Program-made: the position numbers and the translations under genes
The notes under the pieces: generated by a model
What the model saw: the letters and a program-made list of their open reading frames with translations, nothing else
The model's database searches: none
Told to the model about the DNA's origin: nothing
Shown: positions 19,226 to 29,140 of the stretch, in pieces
How positions within the stretch are numbered: the first letter of the stretch is position 1
Layout of the letters: every line of letters begins with the position of its first letter
DNA from: Nakazawaea peltata
Lineage: Eukaryota > Ascomycota > Pichiomycetes > Alaninales > Pachysolenaceae
NCBI GenBank assembly: GCA_001599355.1
Contig: BCGQ01000006.1
Location: 682,001 to 746,000 of the forward strand
Length of the DNA: 64,000 nt
Direction of reading: 5' to 3'

Positions 19226-22200
19226 ATGAAGTTCGGAAAATACTTGGCTGCCCGTCAATTGGAGCTCCCCGAATACTCCGGCCAATTCATCAACTACAAA
19301 GCGCTCAAAAAGTTGATGAACAGCTTGCTGGTGTCGACGGCGGCTGACGCCAATAACCAAGAGCAGCTCTTGAAGGAGAAAAAAGGGTCGTTCTTCTTCC
19401 GGTTGGAACGTGAATTGGAGAAAGTCAACCTGTTCTACCTCCAGAAGGAGAGCGAGTTGAAGATCCGTCTCGACATCCTCGTCGAGAAGAAACAGGAGCT
19501 GTTACAACAAGGTCGGTTGGACAACAACAAGGACTCGGTGCTGTACAAGGCGTTGTATGAAGGTTTTAAGAAGTTCAGTAAGGATCTTGAGCGTCTTGAG
19601 CAGTTTGTCGAGTTGAATGAGGTGGGTTTCACCAAGGTTTTGAAGAAATGGGACAAGCGTTCTAAATCTCATACTAAAGAGCTTTATTTGACGACGGCAG
19701 TTAACGTTCAGCCGGTGTTTCATCGTGATGAGATCATCGATTTGAGTGATTTGGTCGCTAATAACTTGCTCGAGTTGGAGGCCAAGGCTGAAGGTGAGCT
19801 TTTGATCAGATATGCTAAGACAAGACTGGATGATTCTATTGATAATTCTCCTTCTATTACGTTGGGACTTTTGGCTGGAGAAGATGCCGAAAAGGCTACT
19901 GAACTGTTGTACGGAGAGTTCGTCAAGGTAGGGACTGCCTTGCCGATGGATGAAGGACGTATTCATGAATGGTGTGAGCAACTTAGAGCTCAATTACAGG
20001 AACAATCGTCTGCTCATCAGACTCTTTCAAGTTTGTTTCTTCTTCTTGTAGCTGATACGAAAATTGAGGACAAAACACTTCGAATTTTTTATTCATGTTT
20101 TGATAAAATGCTTGAATTGCTGGCTGTGGATGATTTGAATGGCCGTAATTGTCTTCATGAGCTGTCGTTGATCTCTGGAAGCTCTGGTTCTCGTCTCTTT
20201 GTAGTTAAATTAGTAGTTGAGAAGAGTTCCTCGGTTGAAGTATTGCTGGCGCGTGATATTACCGGTAAAACTCCACTTCATTATGCCATTGAAACAGGTA
20301 GAAATGATATTGTAGACCAACTTTTACCTCGCTTGGATGCCATACAGATCGATGAAAGTGATAATGACTCGATGACTCCACTTTTACTCGCTATAGCCAC
20401 TCAAAATGAACGTTGTGTTCACCAACTTTTACAATACGGAGCTAATCCTGTGCCCAGCCAATCTAACTCGGGTGCTCCTTCATATTTACCGTTGAATGTG
20501 GCTTGTAAGGTTGGTAATGTGGCCATTGTGGAGCTGATTCTTTCTAAAGCTAAATCTGTAGGTCAAGAAGTGTTCAAACCCAATCTGGAGGGACTTCTTC
20601 CTTTACATATTGCCGCCAATTTCGGTCACTATCAACTTGTACCGATTTTGTACGCTCTGGGTGCTCAAGTCAACCAACTCGATAAGTTAAATAAGTGGTC
20701 TCCTATCTTTTATAGTGCTACTGAAGGATATTCGAGAACTACACTGGAATTGATCGAAGTTGGAGCCGATTTCAGAATCAAAGATGAAGAAGGATATACT
20801 CCTTTGTATTATGCTGGGTATGAGGGTAATGTAGGGGTGTTAAATGTGTTTATTGAGAGGTTGCAGAAAGAGAAAGCTGAAGGTTTAGTAAATAATTCCA
20901 GTAAAATCGTAAATCCCGTAGAAATATTAAATAGTTCCATCTCAGCTGCCATTTCTCCAACACTTTCAAAATCATCCTCCCTTATTCCGCTGCTTTCAAA
21001 CATTGATATGATCCCAGATCTCTCTCTTCCACCACCAATTCTTCCCCTCCGTAAATACGGTCACAATTTCCTCGAGAAGAAGGTGTTCCTCAAGCTTAAT
21101 TTCTACACAAATAGAGATTCTATCAAGCTTTATGATCATCAATTCCTCTCGTCGATTCCCGGAAGAATTACCGTCAATTGTGCTCAAAATGATATCATTC
21201 CTAAAAGTTTACTTCTCCCTGTCTCAGATGACGACAAGAGTATCACATTCCAAGTGGATTCACTTGAAAGCATTTCGATTGATTTCGAATTATTCCCGAC
21301 TTTTGGTACTAGACTTCTCGCTAAGGCTACTTTGTTGAGCAGTGCTTTCAGTAACCCCCATTCTAGGTCATGTTACAAAGCTTCTGATACTTCTCACAAT
21401 CTTAGTTTAGTGGGAGATTTGAGTTTACCTTTGTTTGATGTCAGATTGAGGAATTTGGGAGAATTGAGACTGAATTACCAGATTGTTTGTCCATATCTGG
21501 GGGTTCCATTGGAGATCTCTCAGTATGATACTTATTGGAAGAGTACTAATGACAAGGGAGAGACCAATTCTGGATTGGGTGGATCAAGTTCGGTTCAGAA
21601 TTCCGATTCTATTAAGAAATCGACTTATTTCTCATTCGTAACGGATTCCTCCTTGTCTGGTGAGCATTATCGTATCAATGTTTGCCATCTTTACGATGGA
21701 ACACCAATTGTATGTCCAGATTGGCAAGTTAAGATTGGTGAGAAACTCAAAATTCCTATTCAGAATCTTACTTGGAATCAACTCGAGCAAATAATTGATC
21801 AGAATGAACAACTACAACTTCTTGAGCTGCTTTCAAGATCGAGTTCTCGTTCTGATCTCTCCAGGATTATTCAAGCTCTTTATTGCCCTCTTGACAAATT
21901 CTTGTCGACTCTCCCTCTTTCAGTATCTCTTGATTTGGAAATCTTTTATCCTTCGTTATATGAGGAGAATTTCAGTGGATTACAAATCTCAAGAGATTCA
22001 ATTGGTCTTAGCAATGTTCTTAATGGATTTATTGATAATATTTTGACATGTGTCTTCGACCATGTCAGATCTGTTAGGGCATCAGGATCAGGATCTAGTT
22101 CCAAACTGCGTTCTTTGATCTTCTCGTCCGCCAATTCGACTCTGTGTACTATATTGAATTGGAAACAACCAAATTATCCGGTATTTTATATCATGAATGG

Positions 22201-22780
22201 TCTTGGATTCGATACTGGAACCCGTAAATTCAAGGCTTCTTCTCTGAACGGATTTGAAATTTCAGGCGACGTTGTTGAACAAATTAAAAGAAAGCAATTG
22301 AGAGCCCAATTGAAATCTCAAATGTTGTATGGATATCAACTGGCAAATGGAGGTGCTGGAAATTCTGGAACCTCTCACCAACTGAAAACTCATCAAATGA
22401 ATATCGATACTATCGATTCCATTAACAAGAAATCAGCCTCATATTCCAATGAGCTTCTTCATCAGGACCTGTTGACTCGTAGCGTCAAGTTGGGACTCAA
22501 TTTCCTGACTCAGAACAATTTATTGGGGGTTATCGTTCCTGGTGAGTTGCTTGAACTTTGTCCTGATTTAGTTAAACAAATCAGATCAAGAGGATTAATC
22601 TTAGTGCTGTCTAAACATGAAGGCGATGGAGAGGAGATGGTTGTAGACGGTGATAAAAATGCTGATGCCTTCATCCATGATATTATGCTGGTATATGAGG
22701 GAGAACATGATGATGATAGTGAAGTTAATGGGTTAAGATTTAGTGATATATTGAGTTTCAAGGATTCTATTGATGTCTAG
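19226..22780 (+). CDS. PHO81: CDK inhibitor Pho81 (SPX-ankyrin-GDPD)
   Basis: The protein has 1184 residues (S. cerevisiae Pho81 1178). It starts MKFGKYLAARQLELPEYSGQ, the usual SPX opening, so the ATG at 19226 is preferred over the frame edge at 19100, which would add a non-conserved extension. Domains in order are SPX (about 1-200), ankyrin repeats (about 295-560, with repeated TPLHYAIE and LPLHIAANFGH units) and a diverged GDPD-like domain (about 800-1184). In the family the SPX senses inositol pyrophosphates and the ankyrin region with its adjacent minimum domain inhibits the Pho80-Pho85 kinase when phosphate is low, which activates Pho4. Whether the GDPD retains catalysis I cannot judge. 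An E-box upstream may mediate feedback. Confidence 0.95.
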   Translation: MKFGKYLAARQLELPEYSGQFINYKALKKLMNSLLVSTAADANNQEQLLKEKKGSFFFRLERELEKVNLFYLQKESELKIRLDILVEKKQELLQQGRLDNNKDSVLYKALYEGFKKFSKDLERLEQFVELNEVGFTKVLKKWDKRSKSHTKELYLTTAVNVQPVFHRDEIIDLSDLVANNLLELEAKAEGELLIRYAKTRLDDSIDNSPSITLGLLAGEDAEKATELLYGEFVKVGTALPMDEGRIHEWCEQLRAQLQEQSSAHQTLSSLFLLLVADTKIEDKTLRIFYSCFDKMLELLAVDDLNGRNCLHELSLISGSSGSRLFVVKLVVEKSSSVEVLLARDITGKTPLHYAIETGRNDIVDQLLPRLDAIQIDESDNDSMTPLLLAIATQNERCVHQLLQYGANPVPSQSNSGAPSYLPLNVACKVGNVAIVELILSKAKSVGQEVFKPNLEGLLPLHIAANFGHYQLVPILYALGAQVNQLDKLNKWSPIFYSATEGYSRTTLELIEVGADFRIKDEEGYTPLYYAGYEGNVGVLNVFIERLQKEKAEGLVNNSSKIVNPVEILNSSISAAISPTLSKSSSLIPLLSNIDMIPDLSLPPPILPLRKYGHNFLEKKVFLKLNFYTNRDSIKLYDHQFLSSIPGRITVNCAQNDIIPKSLLLPVSDDDKSITFQVDSLESISIDFELFPTFGTRLLAKATLLSSAFSNPHSRSCYKASDTSHNLSLVGDLSLPLFDVRLRNLGELRLNYQIVCPYLGVPLEISQYDTYWKSTNDKGETNSGLGGSSSVQNSDSIKKSTYFSFVTDSSLSGEHYRINVCHLYDGTPIVCPDWQVKIGEKLKIPIQNLTWNQLEQIIDQNEQLQLLELLSRSSSRSDLSRIIQALYCPLDKFLSTLPLSVSLDLEIFYPSLYEENFSGLQISRDSIGLSNVLNGFIDNILTCVFDHVRSVRASGSGSSSKLRSLIFSSANSTLCTILNWKQPNYPVFYIMNGLGFDTGTRKFKASSLNGFEISGDVVEQIKRKQLRAQLKSQMLYGYQLANGGAGNSGTSHQLKTHQMNIDTIDSINKKSASYSNELLHQDLLTRSVKLGLNFLTQNNLLGVIVPGELLELCPDLVKQIRSRGLILVLSKHEGDGEEMVVDGDKNADAFIHDIMLVYEGEHDDDSEVNGLRFSDILSFKDSIDV

Positions 22781-23222
22781 GGCTTGTTAACTGATAATAA
22801 TTTAGTTCTTTACTTTGTATGGAATAAATATTCAATAGAGAATTAGTGTTATAGATTAGTAGGAAGTAGAGGTAGCTTATCACCCCCAATTTAAAGTAGA
22901 GATGTGATGGTTTTTCGCCTCGTTGAGCGATTTTCTTTGATTTTCTTCTATAATATCGTTATTATCACTGATATCTTGCATACCCCCAACTTATTTGGCC
23001 CAATTTAATATACTTCAACCTTTCCTCACAACTACCCCCCTCGAGATATGCCCCTCGTTGTTTCTGTTCTGAGATTGCACCGTACGCTGCGCATCGTTTT
23101 ATCGTTCTCGTTCCCATGTGCCCTTTCTAGAAAAATCCGATGAGCTTACAAATCGGGGAACCCCTAATTTTTTATTTAGGAGATCAGTTAATCTGAGGTC
23201 GAGTCTAACCGAAACCAGTATC
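22781..23222. other. Intergenic region PHO81 to mitochondrial carrier
   Basis: No gene is seen. It contains the AT-rich PHO81 3' UTR, then pyrimidine-rich sequence up to the carrier start. The carrier frame is open upstream to 23118 but contains no earlier ATG. Confidence 0.55.
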
Positions 23223-24395
23223 ATGGAAGGAAGTGTTCAGACTAAGACAGAAGTTCTGGGATGTCTGATGAGAGATCCGAGGCCTGGATGTTCTGCCGGT
23301 GCACTCACTGACACTGTCACTGACTCAGTCACCGTTCCTGCATCTAGTGTCATCGCTAAATCGGCCAACCCGGCAGCCACTTCCAATGGATCTCGTGCTG
23401 CTCCAGCAATTACAGGATCGCAACTAGATCTATCAAAAGTCTATTTCACTCTCCCTCCGTCCCTCCAACCTTGGAAACCCACCTTCATGTCTTATACTCT
23501 GTCCTTGGTCACAATCTTTAGCGGTTACCCCTTAGACACCATGAAGACTCGTATGCAAACGCATAAATTCCAGTCACTGTGGCACTGTTTCCAACAAACC
23601 TTAAAATATGAAGGTGTAAGAGGTCTTTATAGAGGTGTAATGTCGCCTATGATCACGGCTTCGTTCTCCAAATCTTTGGGTGTCTCTCTTTATACAGCCT
23701 TCAAACCTAAAGTTCAATCTATTGTCGGTTGGAATGATGAAAAAATTGACCAATCCTCCCAGTCACTGTTGGTCAATGCAATGCGTCTTGCTGCCTATAA
23801 TTTCCCAGTGGCAGTGGCATCTGGTGCAGCTGCAGGATCCTTTGTGTCAATCCTCGCTTGCCCTTTTGAATTCAACAAAATCTTTGCCCAAATCTCCAGA
23901 ATAGTCGGTCATAACCAGAAGGTTAATCTGCTGTTGATTCCCAGAAATATGTACCAAGTGGCTAAACAGATCATTCGTTATGAGGGAGTTAGAGGGTTAT
24001 GGTCTGGTTATAGATTTCATTTCTTAAGAGACACTGTCAGTAATAGTTTGTTTTTTGCCGTTTATGAGACGTTTAAAATTTGCCTTACTTCAGTGGGTTC
24101 AGATTTACCTGGGTCTAATCAAGTCTTCATAGTTATGGCAGGAGGAGCTGCAGGTTTATTCAGTTGGTTTACAGTTTTCCCTATCGACACTTTGAAATCG
24201 ATTACTCAACGTGATATTGTCACTAATATTTTGAGGTCAAGAGATGGATTGGGTAAGATTGAGGTTACAAGACGGCGATTGGGGTTGCCTACACGTCGGA
24301 TGTATAGGGGGTTAGGACCATCTATTACTAGATCTGTATGTACTACGATGATATTTTTTTCTGTTTATGAGTGGTTGATGCTGAGAGTGGGGTAA
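23223..24395 (+). CDS. Mitochondrial carrier (SLC25 family), substrate unknown
   Basis: The 390-residue protein has a Ser/Thr-rich N-terminal extension of about 75 residues and then three carrier repeats. Each has a Px[D/E]xx[K/R] signature on its odd helix: YPLDTMKTR, CPFEFNKIF and FPIDTLKSI. The YEGVRGLYRG and YEGVRGLWSG loops are also typical. Such proteins exchange metabolites across the inner mitochondrial membrane. The second and third signatures differ from textbook carriers, so the substrate cannot be read from sequence. It seems closest to the poorly studied YFR045W/MRX20 or carnitine-type branch, but I am not sure. The start is the first ATG of the open frame; upstream in-frame codons lack ATG. 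It converges with the acidic gene downstream. Confidence 0.85.
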   Translation: MEGSVQTKTEVLGCLMRDPRPGCSAGALTDTVTDSVTVPASSVIAKSANPAATSNGSRAAPAITGSQLDLSKVYFTLPPSLQPWKPTFMSYTLSLVTIFSGYPLDTMKTRMQTHKFQSLWHCFQQTLKYEGVRGLYRGVMSPMITASFSKSLGVSLYTAFKPKVQSIVGWNDEKIDQSSQSLLVNAMRLAAYNFPVAVASGAAAGSFVSILACPFEFNKIFAQISRIVGHNQKVNLLLIPRNMYQVAKQIIRYEGVRGLWSGYRFHFLRDTVSNSLFFAVYETFKICLTSVGSDLPGSNQVFIVMAGGAAGLFSWFTVFPIDTLKSITQRDIVTNILRSRDGLGKIEVTRRRLGLPTRRMYRGLGPSITRSVCTTMIFFSVYEWLMLRVG

Positions 24396-24506
24396 GAGGG
24401 GTAAGAGGGGTAGCTTGAGAGGGGCAACCTGAGAGGGGCAACTTGAGGGGGTTATTTATTCATGTATATAGTATTTATTCAGTATTTATTATGACGGATT
24501 GACTTA

Positions 24507-24521
24507 GTGTCACAGTGACAC
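24507..24521. repeat. 15-bp palindrome in a GTGACA-rich stretch
   Basis: GTGTCAC and GTGACAC flank a single A. The following 40 bp repeat TGTC/GTCA units. It lies between convergent genes and resembles the GACACCAGT repeat near 4743-4776. Confidence 0.6.
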
Positions 24522-24598
24522 CATGTCACTATGTCTCTCTGTCTCTTTGTCACCGTGTCTACACTTAATAGAATATTCTCGCTTATGCATTACCGTAA

Positions 24599-27500
24599 TT
24601 ATACATTTTTACGACGACTCGACCTTCTAAGTTGACGTGGAGGAGCTGATTTCAGTTTCGATTTCAGTTTTGGTTTCAGTTTCAGCTTCTTCGCTGTCGT
24701 TACAGGTTTCAGTTCAGTATTAGGTTCCAGCTCTGGCTCCAGATCCGGTTCCGGCTCTTCAAGAATCGTCCCAATATCCGATTCCATCGAACTATAAAGC
24801 TGTGCCACATCACTGACACTTGTATTCAGTTTAATGTCACCACTTGCGACTCCAGAAATGGTCTGTTCTTCTAATTTCAGCTGTTCTTCAGCATCGGCAA
24901 TCTCTACGGAAGTGTTTGCTCCAACAAATCTACCACTTCTTGTTCTCATTGTGATATGCTTTGAACCTGAAATTGACAGTGGATTAGAGTCGAAAGCTTT
25001 GGATCTTCTGGTTTTAGGAACAATCAACGGAGGGTTTGAGGGTTCGGTAGGGATGGTAGGTATGATAGGGGTATGAGATTGTGTAGATGATTCGGTAGTT
25101 TCCGGTAATGATTCAGGTTGAGTAGCTTGAGTAGATTGAGTAGATTCGGTAGATTTCTTTGATTGACGAGATTTCCTGGCACGTTTGGAAGGAGGAGCAG
25201 ATTCAGCCGGATGTTCTTGAACTACTTCAGCGACTATGGGAGCATCTTTAGTTGCAGCAGCCGGATCTTCAGCCGCCTCTGGAGCTTTCAGAGCTGCTGC
25301 CTTCCTGGTTCTTTTTCTAGAAGCGATAGGAGGAGTAGACAGGGCAGCTTCTGGGGCCTCTGGAGCTTCCACTTTCACTGCTTCTGCTTCAACAAACCCA
25401 CCACTAGCAACATGATCAACCTCAGTAGAATCTTCAACTTTAGAATTCTTTCCAGCTTTAGATCTGGTCGATCTTCTAGTCGGTTTTTCGACCTTGGATT
25501 GAGTCTTAATTGACTTCAGTTTCTTTGATTTAGCTGGAGATTTGGATTGAGATTCAGGAACGGAAGTAGGTTCTGGTTCTGGTTCCTTCTTTGGCTCCAG
25601 CTTTGCCTCCTTCTTCCTTCTGCTTCTTCTAGCAGGTTTATCTTCAGTCACACTCAGCTCCTCTTCAGGCAGTAAAATCTCATCTAAAATAGCAGAAACT
25701 TCTGATGGTAATTCAGAATCGTTTTGCTGACGTCTTTTGAGAGCTTCTAAAGCTGAGATTGGAGATGGTGAGGAAGGAGTGGGTTCGGTAGCTGGTTCGA
25801 CAACTGGCTCGCTAGCTGGCTCGCTAGCTGGTTCAGCAACTGGTTCAGCAACTGGTTCAGCAACTCGTTCAGACTTTTCAGAAGACACAACCGGTTCAAC
25901 TTGCTCTGCTTTCTCTTCGACCTCAACGTTAGTCTCTTGCTGAGCCTCTTGCTGAGTATCTTGCTCAATCTCCGGCTTGGTTTCTGGCTGAATCTCCAGT
26001 TTAATCTCCAGCTTGGTTTCTGTCTCAATCTCTTCTTCAGTCTCCTCCTTCTCGGTCTTAACCGTTATCACCTCAATAGGACTCTCCTCACTTGAATTCT
26101 CAATTGGAGTTGCATCCCTTGAGCTTGACCTCGACCTGGAGAACAACCCAAACAATCCTTTGAACGGGATGAATCGTTTGGGTTTGGAAGGTTGAGGATC
26201 GAGATGAGAGTTTGATCTTTTGAGGGGATTTGGTTGAGAGAGTGAGGGCTCAGGTTCTGCCTCAGGTTCTGCCTGAAGTTCTGCCTCTGACTTCGCCTCA
26301 GCCTTGGCCTCAGACTCATCTTCCACCTCTTCAACAACTACCTCACTAACAGGTCCCTCCTCTATCTCCTCTGTCTTTGCCCTACTCTCAACTTCACTAA
26401 CTACAAACTCCAGATTTTCATCAGCAGTCTCATCTTCACTGACTTCTGTAGCTACATGAGCTTCAAGTTCGGCAAAAGCAGCAGCTTCAGCAGCAAATTC
26501 GGCGTCGATTCCAAGAGAGAGTTCATGTTCAGCAGCTCTGGCTAAAGCAGCGACCTCGGCTACTTGAGAAGCAAGTTCCAGGGCTGCGAGATCCTCCGGA
26601 GATATTCTTTCTTGGGCAGTTGGGGCAGAAGATTCCAGAGGCTCTTTCTCGTTCTCTTTCTCATTCTCTGTAACCTTCAAAGGCTGCTCAATAATCGAAT
26701 GATAAACCTCTTCTGCTTCTTCTTCTGCCTCCTCTTCTGCTTCCTCTCCCTCTTCTCCACTACTTTCGTCTCCCAAAGAACCCTCTGTGACAATATCAGC
26801 AGGAGGAGCCTCATAATTCACTAATGGAGACAAAGGTGGAGAAGTCAGAGATGGCAGAGATGGCAGACACAGATCAGATGTTCTTGTGAGTGGAGTCACT
26901 TCAGGAAGCTCACCAACCTGACTCAACCCACTCAACCCACTCAACCCACTCAGTCTCACACTCACTTCACCTCTCTCTTCAGCAAGATCAGTGTCAATGT
27001 CAGCATAATAACCTTCTGTAGCAGAGGGAGGTTCAGTAGAGTCGGCTAATTCAGGATCAAGTTCTGGGTCGGCCTCGGCTGGTTCAGCTTCTGGTTCAGC
27101 TTCTGGCTCACTTTCAGCCTCAACTTCAGCCTCTTCTTCAGCCTCTTCTTCAGCCTCTTCTTCAGCCTCTTCTTCTATCTCCTTCAGCTCTCTCCTCATC
27201 TCACCCAAAATTTCTCCCAAATCAATTCCTTCTCCTTCGGTTTCCTCAACCTTCACCGTCTCTTCATGTCTGACAAGTGAAGTATCGAGTAAACTGACTA
27301 ATTGAGGATCTAAAATACTTTGATTTGGAGCAATTTCTGGCTCGGAATCGGATTCTGAGTCGGAAATTGGGGGAAGAGATTTCAGCGGAGAGCCGGGAGC
27401 AGCAGAAGGAACATCAACAGGAGCAGTTTCAGCTGGTCCTGTATCTTCTTCTTCTCTAGCTCCTTCTCCAGCTGTCAGTGTCTCTACCTCTGCCTCTACT

Positions 27501-29140
27501 GTTCCTGGTGCTACTGGAGCTGCAGAAATCTCATACTTCGAAACCTCAGTCAGATCAGTCAGCTCAACCAGCCCAGGCAACCCAACCAGCTCAACCAGCT
27601 CAGAGTTACCATCTTCAGTCTCTTCAAGAGGACTCTCTTCCTGCTCTTCCCCCATCATCTGTTGCATAGCTACCGCAACAAGTGCTGGATCAAGCCCAAA
27701 CCCTTCTCCTTGAAGCTCCTCCATCTCATCACTCATCTCCATATCATAATGAATCCTCTGATCATCATACTCATCTACATCTACTTCTACATGCTCATCT
27801 ACATCTACATCTACATCTACATATCTATCTACCTCTTCCTCCTCTTCCTCTTCCTCCATCTCTTCTCCCAAATGCTCATTCAATTCCTCCTCCAATTCTT
27901 CTCCCAATTCCATCTGACTGTCATATTCCATCTCTTCCTCCACCCCAAAGTCCTTCTCGAACTCATCTTTCCCAAACTCCTCCTCGAACTCCTCCATCTC
28001 CTCTTCAAATTCCTCCTCAAACTCCTCCTCTCTCAGTAATGTGCTTCTCAAAGAGTGAGGATTCATGTATGGATGGTACCCGTACTTCTCCTCCTTCTCT
28101 TCTTCGCTCTCGGAAAGCTCTACTACATCCAGATCAACGGAGCCTGACCCGGCATCCGCTACAGCTGATCCACCGTAAGTGGAGCCTGCTAAAGTAGATG
28201 CTACAGCTCCATATCCTACAGAAAGAGCATCCACGCGGTCCGAGGTCTCGGATCTGGCGTAGACGGACTCTTCTACGGTGGGCAGAAGCTGAGACTCTCC
28301 GCGGAACTGGCCTCTGTTACGCTTCAAAGTACTTGATGGGTCATTAGACGGCTGGCACTCCTCTCTAACCTGTGAAATACCTTCGAATCTCTCGAGTTCT
28401 TCGTCTTCCAGCTCTTTTTGGAGCCTTTCGTCGTCGTTTATCCTCTTTTGTTCCATAGATAACTCGTTATAGAACTGTTTTTCTTCATCTTTAGTCAGTT
28501 TTAAGGTCAGTTCAGCTCTCAGTTTCAATTTTTCAAGCCAGTCAAGCAGATTTCCAGATGGTTCAGGTTTGACACTTGTCTCAGGTTTAATCTCGGCTCC
28601 TGAATCCCCCAAAATTCCTCCCTTCTTACCCCCGATTCCACTTTTATTTCCAATTTTCATACTAAATGACCTGTTAAACGAACCATTGATCGAAGAAAAT
28701 GGGTTCAAAACACCTTTAGATCCTGCAGCTTGCCGCCCACTTGTATTAAATACACTACGAGATGGATTGTGAGCTACTTTTACCCCATTTCCATCACCTT
28801 CCGTATCCAAAATCGACGATTTTTCGGCTCCGTCACCGTTCATCGGGAATCCAGAGCCCTTCCTGGAACTTTCACGAGCTCTACGTCTCGCAGCAATCTT
28901 CTGGAAGTATGCTGATCCATTGACCTTCGCCTGGATGTGACTGCTATTCATATGCATAGGCATTGTAGTGTTATTTTGCATCGTCATCGAAGAATCATCA
29001 AGTGTAGACTGATGATACACCGATACTGAGCCTGTCAACCCTGATCCGGGGGTCGATACCCCCGCCAATCGTCTCGTACGGGCTAATAACGAGTATGCAG
29101 TGAATTTACTGCGAGGTTTATCCTCTTTCCACTCTCCCAT
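24599..29140 (-). CDS. Long acidic protein, probable diverged Esc1 orthologue
   Basis: One uninterrupted frame encodes 1513 residues. Two short blocks have ordinary composition: a basic N-terminus (about 1-110) and a helical segment around residues 198-250. The middle is dominated by Glu runs and EEEAEEEAEEE or PEAEPEAE repeats. Basic patches occur near RFIPFKGLFG and in RSRRKK- and RARKSRQSKK-like segments, so nuclear localisation is likely. With CTG as Ala the C-terminus is Lys/Ala-rich (KKAKAKPKAKSKAK), like histone H1 tails, ending in Arg-rich sequence. I do not recognise a domain. The Esc1 proposal rests on position and composition. The gene is divergent from TRS130, as ESC1 is in S. cerevisiae. 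Esc1 is likewise a long acidic protein (about 1658 residues), found at the inner nuclear membrane, where it anchors silent chromatin. A nucleoporin of the Nup1/Nup60 type is an alternative. Confidence 0.8.
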   Translation of the reverse strand: MGEWKEDKPRSKFTAYSLLARTRRLAGVSTPGSGLTGSVSVYHQSTLDDSSMTMQNNTTMPMHMNSSHIQAKVNGSAYFQKIAARRRARESSRKGSGFPMNGDGAEKSSILDTEGDGNGVKVAHNPSRSVFNTSGRQAAGSKGVLNPFSSINGSFNRSFSMKIGNKSGIGGKKGGILGDSGAEIKPETSVKPEPSGNLLDWLEKLKLRAELTLKLTKDEEKQFYNELSMEQKRINDDERLQKELEDEELERFEGISQVREECQPSNDPSSTLKRNRGQFRGESQLLPTVEESVYARSETSDRVDALSVGYGAVASTLAGSTYGGSAVADAGSGSVDLDVVELSESEEEKEEKYGYHPYMNPHSLRSTLLREEEFEEEFEEEMEEFEEEFGKDEFEKDFGVEEEMEYDSQMELGEELEEELNEHLGEEMEEEEEEEEVDRYVDVDVDVDEHVEVDVDEYDDQRIHYDMEMSDEMEELQGEGFGLDPALVAVAMQQMMGEEQEESPLEETEDGNSELVELVGLPGLVELTDLTEVSKYEISAAPVAPGTVEAEVETLTAGEGAREEEDTGPAETAPVDVPSAAPGSPLKSLPPISDSESDSEPEIAPNQSILDPQLVSLLDTSLVRHEETVKVEETEGEGIDLGEILGEMRRELKEIEEEAEEEAEEEAEEEAEVEAESEPEAEPEAEPAEADPELDPELADSTEPPSATEGYYADIDTDLAEERGEVSVRLSGLSGLSGLSQVGELPEVTPLTRTSDLCLPSLPSLTSPPLSPLVNYEAPPADIVTEGSLGDESSGEEGEEAEEEAEEEAEEVYHSIIEQPLKVTENEKENEKEPLESSAPTAQERISPEDLAALELASQVAEVAALARAAEHELSLGIDAEFAAEAAAFAELEAHVATEVSEDETADENLEFVVSEVESRAKTEEIEEGPVSEVVVEEVEDESEAKAEAKSEAELQAEPEAEPEPSLSQPNPLKRSNSHLDPQPSKPKRFIPFKGLFGLFSRSRSSSRDATPIENSSEESPIEVITVKTEKEETEEEIETETKLEIKLEIQPETKPEIEQDTQQEAQQETNVEVEEKAEQVEPVVSSEKSERVAEPVAEPVAEPASEPASEPVVEPATEPTPSSPSPISALEALKRRQQNDSELPSEVSAILDEILLPEEELSVTEDKPARRSRRKKEAKLEPKKEPEPEPTSVPESQSKSPAKSKKLKSIKTQSKVEKPTRRSTRSKAGKNSKVEDSTEVDHVASGGFVEAEAVKVEAPEAPEAALSTPPIASRKRTRKAAALKAPEAAEDPAAATKDAPIVAEVVQEHPAESAPPSKRARKSRQSKKSTESTQSTQATQPESLPETTESSTQSHTPIIPTIPTEPSNPPLIVPKTRRSKAFDSNPLSISGSKHITMRTRSGRFVGANTSVEIADAEEQLKLEEQTISGVASGDIKLNTSVSDVAQLYSSMESDIGTILEEPEPDLEPELEPNTELKPVTTAKKLKLKPKLKSKLKSAPPRQLRRSSRRKNV

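Noticed and set aside
23118-23222. Carrier start at 23118
   Set aside because: The frame edge is a GTG codon; the first ATG is at 23223. Non-ATG starts are not assumed without evidence.
25737-28915. Many open frames on the plus strand opposite the acidic gene
   Set aside because: They are Ser/Leu/Pro-rich complements of the Glu-rich codons (GAG/GAA) on the minus strand and are explained by that composition.
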